A stretch of DNA of 64,000 nt from Luteococcus japonicus (GTDB lineage Bacteria > Actinomycetota > Actinomycetes > Propionibacteriales > Propionibacteriaceae): contig NZ_RKHG01000001.1 of NCBI RefSeq assembly GCF_003752415.1, forward strand, positions 1,674,001-1,738,000, given 5' to 3'. The position numbers and the translations under genes were made by a program. This document shows positions 41,149-50,401 of the stretch, one piece after another (the stretch's first letter is position 1; each line of letters begins with the position of its first letter). The notes below the pieces were generated by a model. It was not told the DNA's origin. It worked only from the letters and a program-made list of their open reading frames with translations, and did not search any database.

Positions 41149-43790
41149 AACAGCTTCCTCAACGCGAGGGCGGCTGCAGCCGCCGCGCCGAACGCAAACT
41201 TGTAGGGAACCCGGGGCTTGAACCCACTCTCGACGGGTGCCTCGCCCTCCGGCATGGTCACCTGTCCACGATCAGCATCCACAGTGATCAGCATGCCATT
41301 GCGGATGCGACGTGTGGCGATGCCGGTCCCGAGCACGGCGGGAATTCCGTACTCACGCGCGACGATGGAACTGTGGGACAGAGGGCCACCGACGTCGGTG
41401 ACCACCGCGGCTGCCATCGCGAACAGCGGCGTCCAGTCGGGCGTCATGATCGGCGAGACCAAGACCTCCCCCGGCAACATCTGGTCGAAGTCCTCCGGCC
41501 CCCTGATCACCCGCGCCGGGCCCGTGATCCGCCCCTGACTGACACCCAGCCCCTTGATCACCGGGCCCTCCTGCTGGGTCTCCATGGCGGGCATGAAGCG
41601 GTGGAACATCTTGTACCAGGCATTGTGGGGCAACAGCTGCGGCGGCGTGGCGGCACGCTGCCCGCGCCAGGCGATGCGACGGGCCTCGACAAGCTCGGCC
41701 ATCGTGGCTGTCTGCTCGGCCATTGTCGCTGTCTGCTCGGCTGCCCCGTCGTCCAGTTGATCGCAGAAGGCTGTCAGCTCGTCGCGGCGCAACCAGAAGA
41801 TGTCGTCGGCTTCGCCCACGACGCCGAGGTCGACCAGACGCCCACCCAGGCTGCGCAGCATGCGACGCATCAGGGGCCAGGCCAGGCCGACGTCGGCCAA
41901 CGCGTCCTCGCGCACCGGCGCCAGGTGCTGCGCCTTGACCAGCAGCGGCTGCAGGATGGCCTTGCGGGCGGGGTCCAGGCGTGAGAAGAGTTCCGCCTCC
42001 GCCGCCTCGCGCCGGGCGGTCTGCTGGTTGAGCCGCTCGTCGGGGTTGAGGCCCTTGGCACCCATGTACCAGCGCAGGGTCTCCATCACCGGCGTGGGAT
42101 CATCGGCAGGCACGGGCACCATGAAGTCCAGGGTCTGGACCGTGTGGCCGAAACGGTCCAGGTGTTCTGCCAGCCGCCGCTGGAAGTCCGCCGCCTCCGC
42201 AATCCCGCCCAGGGGCCGGTCCGCCAGCAGCGCGTCGGCCAGGCCCGGCCGCTCACGACACCACTGCGCCAGGGACCACAGCGACCGCTCGGCCTCGATC
42301 GGCAGGGAGGCGAAGCCCTGCAGGAAGACCGATGCGGGCGGCCCGCCGGCCTGCTTCGCGAGGCTGGTGTACAGGCGGGTGAAGGGGAGCTCGGCGCTGG
42401 CCGCCAGAGGAATGACGGCCTGCACCGTGGCGTAGTACTCACACGCGGCGTCCAGCAGGGACTGCACGCCCACCAACAACTGCCGGCTGGGCAGGCCCTC
42501 CAGGTCCTGTTCACCCCAGTTGGCCACCACCTGTTGGTAGGCGGGATGCGCGCTCTCCCACAGCTTCTCGCCGTTGAGCTGGCTTCGCCCACCCAGTGCC
42601 GCCACCGCCTGCGGGCTCTGCTTGAGCAACCGCAGCATGCCGTCGCGGCCGTAGTAGTAGTACGCGTAACCGTTGATCGTCGGGAAGTCCAGGTCCCCCG
42701 GCCGCAGGCTGCGGTCATCGAAGTAGCGGCGCAGCACGGTACGCAGCCCCTGCACGACGGCGGGACGGACCATGTCCGCGAACAAGGGGCTGAGCGGATC
42801 GGGCATCTGCTCGATGATCGAGGCGCGCACGTACATGGCCTTGTCATCGGGCACGGACCAGTCTTCGGGAATGTCGCCGACGGTCTGGGACAGGGCGGTG
42901 ATGGGCCGGGCCTGCACCAGCACCAGTGCGCCGTCGGGCGCCAGCACCCACTCGATGTCCTGGGGGGCCTGGAAGATCTCCTCGACGCGGTGCCCCAGCT
43001 CCGCCAGGTGGACAGCCTGTGCGTCGGTCAGGGCGCTGGCATGGCGATCCTGTGGGGCGACGGCCAGGTCCACCGTCCCGCTGCCCTCGGTGGAGGACTG
43101 GATGCGTACCCGCTTGTCCACGGTGCTGCGCTGCTCAACGGTGCCGGCACGCACGACGACGGTGTCCGCCGCGCCGCCCTGCACCGCCTGCTCGCCCAGC
43201 CCGAAGGTCGCGCTGACCAGCGTCTCGTCGCGACGACCGTTGACCGGGTTGGCGGTGAACATCACGCCTGCGGATTGTGCCTCCACCATCTTCTGCACGA
43301 CCACGGCCAGGGCCACCCGGTGCTGGTCCACGCCATGGCGGGTGCGGTAGGCAACGGCCCGCTCATTCCACAGGGAGGCGAAACAGCGTCGCACGGCGTC
43401 GACGAGCACATCGGCCCCGCGGATGTTGAGGTAGCTGTCCTGCTGGCCGGCGAAGCTCGCACCGGTGAGGTCCTCGGCCGTACCGGAGCTGCGCACGGCC
43501 ACGGCACCGCCTCCCAGATCCCGCCAGGCCGTCACCACATCGTGGGCCAGGTCCACTGGCAGGGGCGTCGTGAAGAGTTCGCGGATGCCTGCCTCGTCGC
43601 CGGAGTCCACCAGGTGCGGCAGGTGTCCCTGCGGATCAGCCGCCTCCAGGTAGCGGCGGTAGGCGTCGGTGGTGACCACGAAGCCATTGGGCACGGGAAG
43701 GCCGGCCCGCAGCATCCGGGACAGGTTGGCGCCCTTGCCTCCGACGAGTACCGCCCCACGGTCCTGGTCGAGCCAGCCGATGTTCTCCAT
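41145..43790 (-). CDS. Rifampicin-phosphotransferase-like PEP-utilising enzyme with C-terminal membrane tail
   Basis: An 881-residue enzyme. Domain order is ATP-grasp (1-320: LVGGKGANLSRMLRAGLPVPNGFVVTT, AVRSSGTAEDLTGASFAGQQDS, ADGALVLVQARPIT-type end), a long middle domain (330-740), then a swivelling phospho-His domain at the C terminus (VVTDVGGPLSHSSIVAREYGIP, His806). This ATP-middle-His order is that of rifamycin phosphotransferase (RPH), not of PEP synthase, which has a TIM barrel after the His domain. The last 20 residues (KFAFGAAAAAALALRKLL) look like a membrane tail anchor. A 21-bp direct repeat encodes EQTATMA twice. AAGGAGA precedes the ATG. It could phosphorylate rifampicin or another alcohol; the true substrate is open. 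Confidence 0.8.
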   Translation of the reverse strand: MENIGWLDQDRGAVLVGGKGANLSRMLRAGLPVPNGFVVTTDAYRRYLEAADPQGHLPHLVDSGDEAGIRELFTTPLPVDLAHDVVTAWRDLGGGAVAVRSSGTAEDLTGASFAGQQDSYLNIRGADVLVDAVRRCFASLWNERAVAYRTRHGVDQHRVALAVVVQKMVEAQSAGVMFTANPVNGRRDETLVSATFGLGEQAVQGGAADTVVVRAGTVEQRSTVDKRVRIQSSTEGSGTVDLAVAPQDRHASALTDAQAVHLAELGHRVEEIFQAPQDIEWVLAPDGALVLVQARPITALSQTVGDIPEDWSVPDDKAMYVRASIIEQMPDPLSPLFADMVRPAVVQGLRTVLRRYFDDRSLRPGDLDFPTINGYAYYYYGRDGMLRLLKQSPQAVAALGGRSQLNGEKLWESAHPAYQQVVANWGEQDLEGLPSRQLLVGVQSLLDAACEYYATVQAVIPLAASAELPFTRLYTSLAKQAGGPPASVFLQGFASLPIEAERSLWSLAQWCRERPGLADALLADRPLGGIAEAADFQRRLAEHLDRFGHTVQTLDFMVPVPADDPTPVMETLRWYMGAKGLNPDERLNQQTARREAAEAELFSRLDPARKAILQPLLVKAQHLAPVREDALADVGLAWPLMRRMLRSLGGRLVDLGVVGEADDIFWLRRDELTAFCDQLDDGAAEQTATMAEQTATMAELVEARRIAWRGQRAATPPQLLPHNAWYKMFHRFMPAMETQQEGPVIKGLGVSQGRITGPARVIRGPEDFDQMLPGEVLVSPIMTPDWTPLFAMAAAVVTDVGGPLSHSSIVAREYGIPAVLGTGIATRRIRNGMLITVDADRGQVTMPEGEAPVESGFKPRVPYKFAFGAAAAAALALRKLL

Positions 43791-43819
43791 CTGGAATCTC
43801 CTTCGCCTGCCCTGAGCCG

Positions 43820-44380
43820 TCAACGAGTTCCACGCACCGCGCGGGTTCCGGAATCACCGCGGGCCGGCTCCAGTCTAGGCGCGCGACGCCCACGGGGTGC
43901 CTCCTGACGGGCCAGCAGCAGCGGCCTGATCCGGTAGCCGACCACCTCACGCAGGAAGACGCTGGTGGAGGTTCGCAGGATCCCGGGACACAGCCGGATC
44001 TCCTCGCTGACGCGGTAGAGGTCGTCGGGATTGCGGGCGACGACGCGGCACAGGAGGTCCGTCCCGCCAGCCGGCGCGAAGCACTCGAGCACCTCTGGGA
44101 TCTGACGCAGTGCTGTGACCGCATCCTCCAACTGGTGCTGGTCCAGCTCGACGGAGACGGTCGCCGCCAACCCACAACCCAGGGCCGAGGGTGGGATGCG
44201 GGTGCTGGCCAGGCGCAACAGGCCCAGTTCGCGGTAGCGCTCGAGACGGGACTGGACGGTGCCACGGGCCAGCTTCGTCTTCTGCGCCAGCAGGAGCACC
44301 GGCATCCGCGGGTCCTCGTCGAGGACCGCCAGGATGCGACGGTCCGTCTCGTCGAGCTGGTAGTCGGCCTCGGCTGCCAT
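43820..44380 (-). CDS. Lrp/AsnC-family transcriptional regulator
   Basis: A 186-residue regulator. N-terminal HTH: LDETDRRILAVLDEDPRMPVLLLAQKTKLARGTVQSRLERYRELG. C-terminal AsnC/RAM ligand domain: VELDQHQLEDAVTALRQIPEVLECFAPAGGTDLLCRVVARNPDDLYRV. A 30-residue Arg/Pro-rich tail follows. GAGGAGG lies 5 nt before the ATG. A perfect TTGATCA-GAT-TGATCAA palindrome 64 bp upstream is a likely autoregulatory site. The phosphotransferase gene begins 30 bp downstream on the same strand, so it is probably in this operon and under this regulator, perhaps in response to an amino acid. Confidence 0.88.
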   Translation of the reverse strand: MAAEADYQLDETDRRILAVLDEDPRMPVLLLAQKTKLARGTVQSRLERYRELGLLRLASTRIPPSALGCGLAATVSVELDQHQLEDAVTALRQIPEVLECFAPAGGTDLLCRVVARNPDDLYRVSEEIRLCPGILRTSTSVFLREVVGYRIRPLLLARQEAPRGRRAPRLEPARGDSGTRAVRGTR

Positions 44381-44443
44381 GGCGCCTCCTCGTTGGCTTC
44401 ACTGGGTGATCTGCCCAAGAATGACCACAGCCTATCGCCGTCT

Positions 44444-44460
44444 TTGATCAGATTGATCAA
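44444..44460. promoter_or_regulatory. Palindromic operator upstream of the Lrp gene
   Basis: TTGATCAGATTGATCAA is a perfect inverted repeat (7-3-7) in an AT-rich stretch, followed by TCTTTCATCA. Position and symmetry fit an Lrp-type autoregulatory site. Confidence 0.6.
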
Positions 44461-44475
44461 TCTTTCATCAGCCTG

Positions 44476-44771
44476 TTGTGCAATCTGGCGTCGAAGCGGC
44501 ACATTGGTGTCACCGAGCAGCCCACGAAGCAGCCCGGAGCGGACACCCCGAAGAGGCCCACAAGGCAGCCAGGGGCAGGGATGGAGCCAGTACCCGGCAA
44601 CCCGAGTCATCACATGAACCGCGCCCCCAGCAGGGCTCCAGACCATCTGGAACCTCGCTGGGGGCGCGGTTCGGTTTCGTCCAGACTCGGACGGGTCCAC
44701 AGAGCGAAACGCGATGCGTGTGGTCAATTTCACATTCAATGGCCATCGCCGTGAGGACCATCGGACACGAC
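44476..44771 (+). other. Gene-poor stretch with a long hairpin and a doubtful small ORF
   Basis: A perfect 16-bp stem (GAACCGCGCCCCCAGC at 44616-44631 with its complement at 44657-44672) encloses a 25-nt loop that itself folds (TCCAGA/TCTGGA). It is followed by GGTTTCGTCC. Upstream, a frame from about 44476 reads SKRHIGVTEQPTKQPGADTP with high third-position GC but has no good ribosome binding site, and it runs through the hairpin. The hairpin could be a terminator of that short transcript or a separate structured RNA. I see no other feature between the Lrp promoter and the tRNA terminator. Confidence 0.4.
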
Positions 44772-44772
44772 A

Positions 44773-44800
44773 AAGGCCCCGGTCCTGGGACCGGGGCCTT
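44773..44800 (-). terminator. Terminator of the tRNA-Arg transcript
   Basis: AAGGCCCCGGTC pairs with GACCGGGGCCTT around CTGG. On the minus strand TTTGTCG follows. Confidence 0.7.
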
Positions 44801-44809
44801 CGCCTCCTG

Positions 44810-44882
44810 CGCACTCGGAGGGACTCGAACCCCCAACCTTCTGATCCGTAGTCAGATGCTCTATCCATTGAGCCACGAGTGC
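44810..44882 (-). tRNA. tRNA-Arg(ACG)
   Basis: A 73-nt tRNA without encoded CCA. Acceptor GCACTCG pairs with CGAGTGC, discriminator G. The anticodon stem-loop CTGACTACGGATCAG gives anticodon ACG, whose A34 becomes inosine by TadA (26627-27076). T-arm GGGGGTTCGAGTCCC. Confidence 0.95.
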
Positions 44883-45089
44883 ATGCCCTTGCGGGCGAGA
44901 AGAAACATTACCGCGAGATGACGCCCAAGCCAAATCGAGCACTTTGCCGACCTGCGAGACAGGCGCCAGACCAAGTGGACAACGTTCCCGAGCCTGGGCG
45001 ATGATACAACTCATCCCGGTGGTCTGTTTTCAGACCAGTGCCCCCACTGGTCTTCACCCATTGAGTACACCGACGTACAGGAGCACAGC

Positions 45090-47000
45090 ATGCAGGTTCC
45101 CAATCCCGATCCGGTCAACCCGCTCGACGACGAGCCCCAGAAGGACTTCGAGCGCAAGAACGTCAAGGACATCCCGGTGGAGGGCAAGCTGCCCGAGCTC
45201 CAGTCCGTCGTCGACTGGGTGAACGAGGTCGCCGCCCTGACCCAGCCCGACAAGATCCGCTACTGCGACGGATCGGATGCGGAGTGGGACGAGCTGGTGG
45301 ACCTGCTGGTGAAGTCCGGCACGGCCATCAAGCTCAACGAAGAGAAGATGCCGAACTCGATCTACTGCAAGTCCGATCCCGACGACGTGGCGCGCGTGGA
45401 GGACCAGACCTTCATCTGCTCCAAGAACGAGGCCGACGCCGGCCCCACGAACAACTGGATGCACCCGGATGAGATGAAGGGCATCATGAACGGCCTGTTC
45501 GATGGGGCCATGCGTGGGCGCACCATGTACGTCATCCCCTTCTGCATGGGCCCCTTGGACTCGGAGGACTCGAAGTTCGGCGTCGAGATCACCGACTCCG
45601 CCTACGTCGTGCTCAGCATGAAGATCATGGCCCGCATGGGTCAGGCTGCCCTGGACGAGATGACCAAGCGCAACGCCCCCTTCGTGCCCTGCCTGCACTC
45701 CGTCGGCTACCCGCTGGAGCCCGGCCAGAAGGACGTCCCGTGGCCGTGCAGCGAGATCAAGTACATCGTGCACTTCCCGGAGGAGCGCGCCATCTGGAGC
45801 TACGGCTCCGGCTACGGCGGCAATGCCCTGCTGGGCAAGAAGTGCTACGCGCTGCGCATCGCCTCGGTGATGGGCCGCGACGAGGGCTGGATGGCCGAGC
45901 ACATGCTGATCCTGAAGCTCACCAGTCCGGAGGGCAAGGCCTACCATCTGGCCGCCGCCTTCCCGTCGGCCTGCGGCAAGACCAACCTGGCCATGCTGGA
46001 CCCGACCATCTCCGGCTGGAAGGTGGAGACCCTGGGCGACGACATCGCCTGGATCCGGATCGGCAAGGACGGCCGGATGTACGCCACCAACCCGGAGAAC
46101 GGTTTCTTCGGCGTGGCCCCCGGCACTGGCGCTGCCACCAACCCGAATGCCATGCGCACCATCGAGAAGGGCAACTCGATCTTCACCAATGTGGCCGTGA
46201 CCGACCACGGTGGCGTCTGGTGGGAGGGCATGACCGCGGTCAAGCCCCCGCACCTGACGGACTGGAAGGGCCGTAGCTGGACCCCCGAGGAGGGCCCCGA
46301 GGGTGGCCGCGCCAACGAGAAGGCCGCGCACCCGAACAGTCGCTTCTGCACCCCGATCGAGCAGTGCCCCATCCTGTCCGAGGACTTCAACAATCCCGAG
46401 GGTGTCCCGCTGGACATCATCATCTTCGGGGGCCGTCGCGAGAACACCATTCCGCTGGTCACCCAGGCCCGGGACTGGAACCACGGTGTGTACATGGGCG
46501 CCACCTGCTCCTCGGAGACCACGGCCGCCGCGAAGGGTGCCGTCGGCGTCCTGCGTCGCGACCCGATGGCCATGCTGCCCTTCATCGGCTACCACGTCGG
46601 TGACTACCTGCAGCACTGGGTGGACATGGGCAACAAGACCACCGAGGACAAGCTGCCGAAGATCTTCTACACCAACTGGTTCCGCAAGGGTGCCGATGGC
46701 AAGTTCGTCTGGCCCGGCTTCGGTGACAACAGCCGCGTGCTGAAGTGGATGATCGACCGCCTCGAGGGCAAGGCCGAGGGCCAGGAGACGCCCGTGGGCA
46801 TCGTTCCCGCCGCCGGAGAGCTCGACGTCGAGGGCCTGGACATGACCCCCGAGGCCGTCGAGGAGTGCACCCGCTACGTCGCCCACGAGTGGGCCGACGA
46901 GCTGCCGCGCCTGGAGAGCTGGCTGGAGAGCTTCGGCTCCAAGCTGCCTCCGTCGATCTCCGCGGAGCTCGACAAGGTGCGCGAGGGCGTCAAGAAGTAG
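45090..47000 (+). CDS. pckG: Phosphoenolpyruvate carboxykinase (GTP)
   Basis: A 636-residue GTP-dependent PEPCK interconverting oxaloacetate and PEP. Motifs: [12 protein letters not shown] (kinase-1a P-loop with the mobile Cys), GDDIAWIR (metal-binding kinase-2), [13 protein letters not shown] and [14 protein letters not shown]. Length is family-typical (about 610-635). GGAGCACAGC precedes the ATG. In propionic-type actinobacteria this enzyme feeds or drains the C4 acids around fumarase; fumC is at 54226. Stands alone with its own strong terminator. Confidence 0.97.
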   Translation: MQVPNPDPVNPLDDEPQKDFERKNVKDIPVEGKLPELQSVVDWVNEVAALTQPDKIRYCDGSDAEWDELVDLLVKSGTAIKLNEEKMPNSIYCKSDPDDVARVEDQTFICSKNEADAGPTNNWMHPDEMKGIMNGLFDGAMRGRTMYVIPFCMGPLDSEDSKFGVEITDSAYVVLSMKIMARMGQAALDEMTKRNAPFVPCLHSVGYPLEPGQKDVPWPCSEIKYIVHFPEERAIWSYGSGYGGNALLGKKCYALRIASVMGRDEGWMAEHMLILKLTSPEGKAYHLAAAFPSACGKTNLAMLDPTISGWKVETLGDDIAWIRIGKDGRMYATNPENGFFGVAPGTGAATNPNAMRTIEKGNSIFTNVAVTDHGGVWWEGMTAVKPPHLTDWKGRSWTPEEGPEGGRANEKAAHPNSRFCTPIEQCPILSEDFNNPEGVPLDIIIFGGRRENTIPLVTQARDWNHGVYMGATCSSETTAAAKGAVGVLRRDPMAMLPFIGYHVGDYLQHWVDMGNKTTEDKLPKIFYTNWFRKGADGKFVWPGFGDNSRVLKWMIDRLEGKAEGQETPVGIVPAAGELDVEGLDMTPEAVEECTRYVAHEWADELPRLESWLESFGSKLPPSISAELDKVREGVKK

Positions 47001-47019
47001 TCCCCGCCTGAGCTGACGA

Positions 47020-47056
47020 GAGGGCCCGGTAGTCCATCACGGACTACCGGGCCCTC
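47020..47056 (+). terminator. Terminator after pckG
   Basis: A 16-bp perfect stem (GAGGGCCCGGTAGTCC at 47020-47035 with 47041-47056) around ATCAC, 20 bp after the stop. Tail CTCCTGTCC is not T-rich, but the stem is strong; it also faces the convergent EIIA gene. Confidence 0.75.
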
Positions 47057-47100
47057 CTCCTGTCCCGTGCAGCTGGTACCCGATCCTGAACATCCCGGCC

Positions 47101-47118
47101 CCCGAGCCTGTCGAGGGC
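47101..47118. repeat. Dispersed short repeat, inverted partial copy
   Basis: CCCGAGCCTGTCGAGGGC is the inverse of the left half of the 5437 and 50067 repeats (GCCTCGACAGGCTCGG-type). Placed between pckG and EIIA. Confidence 0.5.
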
Positions 47119-47123
47119 CCGGT

Positions 47124-47570
47124 TCAGACGGTGGCGAAGAGCTCCGAGCCCTGCTCAATGGGCACGTCCGCCTCGGCCGGGACGATCGAGCCGGGGGCGG
47201 TGTCCATCTGGCAGACCAGCACGACGGTGTCCATGCCGGCCTCGAGGGCCACCTGGGGATCCCATTCGACGATCGGCTGGCCGGCCTCCACGACGCCCTT
47301 CTCCTGCGCGAGGACGGTGAAGCCGTCGCCCTTGAGCCTGACGGTGTTGATCCCCAGGTGCACCAGCACGCCGATGCTGCCGTCGTGCACCACGAAGGCG
47401 TGCGGGTGCACCTTGAGCAGCTTGCCCGCGATCGGTGAGACGACGCTCTGCGGGCCCTCGGCCGGCTCAATGGCCACGCCGGAACCCACCATCTCCGCGG
47501 CAAAGACGGGGTCACTGACGCCGGACAGCCCGCGGACCGTTCCGGCAACGGGCGCCAGGACGCTGGTCAC
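47124..47570 (-). CDS. PTS glucose-family EIIA component
   Basis: A 148-residue IIA(Glc)-type protein. It accepts phosphate from HPr and passes it to EIIB. The active His71 lies in VLVHLGINTV, and the supporting His57 in HPHAFVV. LAPVAGTVRGLSGVSDPVFAAEMVGSGVAIEP is the family N terminus. It begins at a GTG that overlaps the EIIB stop (GTGA), so EIIB and EIIA are translated together. The separate EIIC is encoded divergently at 48784, so this permease is split in three polypeptides. Likely sugar is N-acetylglucosamine or glucose; the dre-like operator favours GlcNAc. Confidence 0.93.
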   Translation of the reverse strand: MTSVLAPVAGTVRGLSGVSDPVFAAEMVGSGVAIEPAEGPQSVVSPIAGKLLKVHPHAFVVHDGSIGVLVHLGINTVRLKGDGFTVLAQEKGVVEAGQPIVEWDPQVALEAGMDTVVLVCQMDTAPGSIVPAEADVPIEQGSELFATV

Positions 47571-47797
47571 ATCAGGTCCTGGATGTCTTCGCTCAGGGTG
47601 TCCGCCTCGGGGCCGACGATGACCTGCACCACGGTCCCGGTCCGCATCACGCCGTGTGCGCCGGCCGCCTTGAGAGCGGCCTCGTCCACCAGCGACGGGT
47701 CGCTGACCTCGGTGCGCAGCCGGGTGATGCACGGCTCCATCTCGACGATGTTGCCGGCGCCGCCGAGGCCCGCCAGGATCTGCTCTGCCTTGCTCAT
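47567..47797 (-). CDS. PTS glucose/GlcNAc-family EIIB component
   Basis: A 76-residue IIB protein carrying the phospho-Cys at position 23 (EMEPCITRLRTEV). The rest (VDEAALKAAGAHGVMRTG, VVQVIVGPEADTLSEDI) matches the free-standing IIB of the GlcNAc system of streptomycetes. AAAGGA precedes the ATG. First gene of the EIIB-EIIA operon, divergent from the GntR regulator with the dre-like site between. Confidence 0.93.
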   Translation of the reverse strand: MSKAEQILAGLGGAGNIVEMEPCITRLRTEVSDPSLVDEAALKAAGAHGVMRTGTVVQVIVGPEADTLSEDIQDLM

Positions 47798-47915
47798 CGT
47801 GGTCCTTTCGTCCGGCGCCATGGCGCCTTTGCCTTGTCATTCGAGCCTACCGACCCGGGCCCTGCGCGGCGGTGTTGACTTCGTCGTCACGCCGAGGCAG
47901 AGTCCTCTGGTACAT

Positions 47916-47931
47916 ACTGGACCGTACCAGT
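47916..47931. promoter_or_regulatory. dre-like operator of the GntR regulator
   Basis: ACTGGACCGTACCAGT has ACTGG...CCAGT arms identical to the DasR/NagR-type responsive element (ACTGG-N6-CCAGT). It lies midway between the divergent EIIB and gntR starts, with extra TGGTAC/GTACCA half-sites around it. Confidence 0.7.
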
Positions 47932-47989
47932 TGGTACCGGCGGCAATGAAGCCGCCGTCTCCCGGAACAGCCGCCCGTCAGGAGGCACC

Positions 47990-48775
47990 GTGCAGCCCGC
48001 ACCGCAGGAGTCCATCCGCGTCGTCACCGAAAGTGCTGTGCCGAAGCACGTCCAGCTGCGGGAACTGTTGCTGCACACGATCCGCGACGAGCTCTCGCCC
48101 GGTGATGCACTCACCTCGGAGCGGGAGCTGATGGCGCGTCACTGTGTCTCGCGCGCCACCGTCCGGCGCGCCGTCGGCGAGCTGGTGGCCAACGGCGTCC
48201 TGGTGCGCACCCCGGGCAAGGGCACCTTCGTGGCACGCAGCAGCGTCGAGTCCCGGTTGCACCTGGCCTCCTTCACCGACGACATGCGCCGTCGCGGCTA
48301 CCGGCCGAGCACCGTGGTGCTGGACTGCTCCCTCACCCCCGCCCCCACCGAGGTCAGCCGCTTCCTGGGCACGGGGCTGGACGGCCGCCACTGGCGGCTG
48401 GAACGCCTCAGACTGGCCGACGAGCTGCCGATGGCCGTCGAGACCGGCTGGTACAACGCGGAACTGTTGCCCGGCTTCGGCGACGAGGACCACTCGTCGC
48501 TCTACCAACTCCTCCGCGACCGGCACGGGCTGGTGATCGACCGTGCGGAACAGGTGGCCACCTCACAACTGGCCGACGAGCGCACCTGCCGCCTGCTGCG
48601 GGTGCAGCCGCCCGCCGCCGTGATGACCTTCCTGCGCCGCTCCGCGGCCGGAGAAGAGCCCGTCGAATGCGTCCGCAGTGACTACCGCGGTGACCGCTAC
48701 AGCCTCGGGATGGCCCTCGACGGGTCCATGCCCTCCGAATCCACCCTCAGCCAATCCTTCCCCAACCACCATTGA
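47990..48775 (+). CDS. GntR-family regulator, HutC/DasR-like
   Basis: A 261-residue repressor. The N-terminal winged HTH (VQLRELLLHTIRDELSPGDALTSERELMARHCVSRATVRRAVGELVANGVLVRTPGKGTFVA) is classic GntR. The C-terminal UTRA domain (about 95-250) binds a small effector; for DasR/NagR that is glucosamine-6-phosphate or GlcNAc-6-phosphate. The GTG start follows GGAGG. It is 8 bp upstream of the EIIC gene and divergent from EIIB-EIIA. A dre-like site at 47916-47931 supports local autoregulation and control of both PTS operons. No nagA or nagB is in the window. Confidence 0.9.
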   Translation: MQPAPQESIRVVTESAVPKHVQLRELLLHTIRDELSPGDALTSERELMARHCVSRATVRRAVGELVANGVLVRTPGKGTFVARSSVESRLHLASFTDDMRRRGYRPSTVVLDCSLTPAPTEVSRFLGTGLDGRHWRLERLRLADELPMAVETGWYNAELLPGFGDEDHSSLYQLLRDRHGLVIDRAEQVATSQLADERTCRLLRVQPPAAVMTFLRRSAAGEEPVECVRSDYRGDRYSLGMALDGSMPSESTLSQSFPNHH

Positions 48776-48783
48776 GAGGAATC

Positions 48784-50031
<1,248 letters not shown>

Positions 50032-50066
50032 AACCCGTTCCGCTACCCCTCCATGAGCCCGTCGAG

Positions 50067-50089
50067 GGCCTCGACAGGCTCGGCCAGCG
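50067..50089. repeat. Dispersed short repeat, copy 2
   Basis: Identical over 23 bp to 5437-5459 (core CGACAGGCTCGGCCAGCG). It is preceded by GAGCCCGTCGAGG, which makes a small inverted repeat with it. Located 35 bp after the EIIC stop. Confidence 0.6.
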
Positions 50090-50096
50090 AAAGAAG

Positions 50097-50128
50097 GAAG
50101 GCCCCCGGGATCTCTCCCGGGGGCCTTC
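50097..50128. terminator. Terminator between EIIC and tRNA-Ser(GCT)
   Basis: A 14-bp stem (GAAGGCCCCCGGGA with its complement) around TCTC. On the minus strand it is followed by CTTCTTTCG, so it serves the tRNA, and from the other side the EIIC message. Confidence 0.75.
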
Positions 50129-50132
50129 TGGT

Positions 50133-50226
50133 TGGCGGAGGTGGCGAGATTTGAACTCGCGATGGGGTTTTAGCCCCAAACCCGCTTAGCAGGCGGGCGC
50201 CATAGACCGGACTAGGCGACACCTCC
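50133..50226 (-). tRNA. tRNA-Ser(GCT)
   Basis: A 94-nt class II tRNA with encoded CCA. Acceptor GGAGGTG/CACCTCC, discriminator G. The loop CTGCTAA gives anticodon GCT for AGC/AGU codons. Long variable arm TTTGGGGCTAAAACCCCAT-type. Confidence 0.95.
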
Positions 50227-50401
50227 AACGAGGGACAACAGTATCGGGTGGCTGGCGCTCGGGCAAAGTCACGCCGGAAATCCTTGCCACACTCGGCGCC
50301 TCGGCAACCCTCGAGGTGGCCTCAAGCAAGCCACAGCCCCCACCTTGGGTCCTGCCCCTGCGGGGCCATAGCATCGAGCGACAGATTCGAGAAGGACATC
50401 C

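Noticed and set aside
41145-43790. Annotation as PEP synthase (PpsA)
   Set aside because: The phospho-His domain is at the C terminus and there is no PEP/pyruvate TIM barrel after it.
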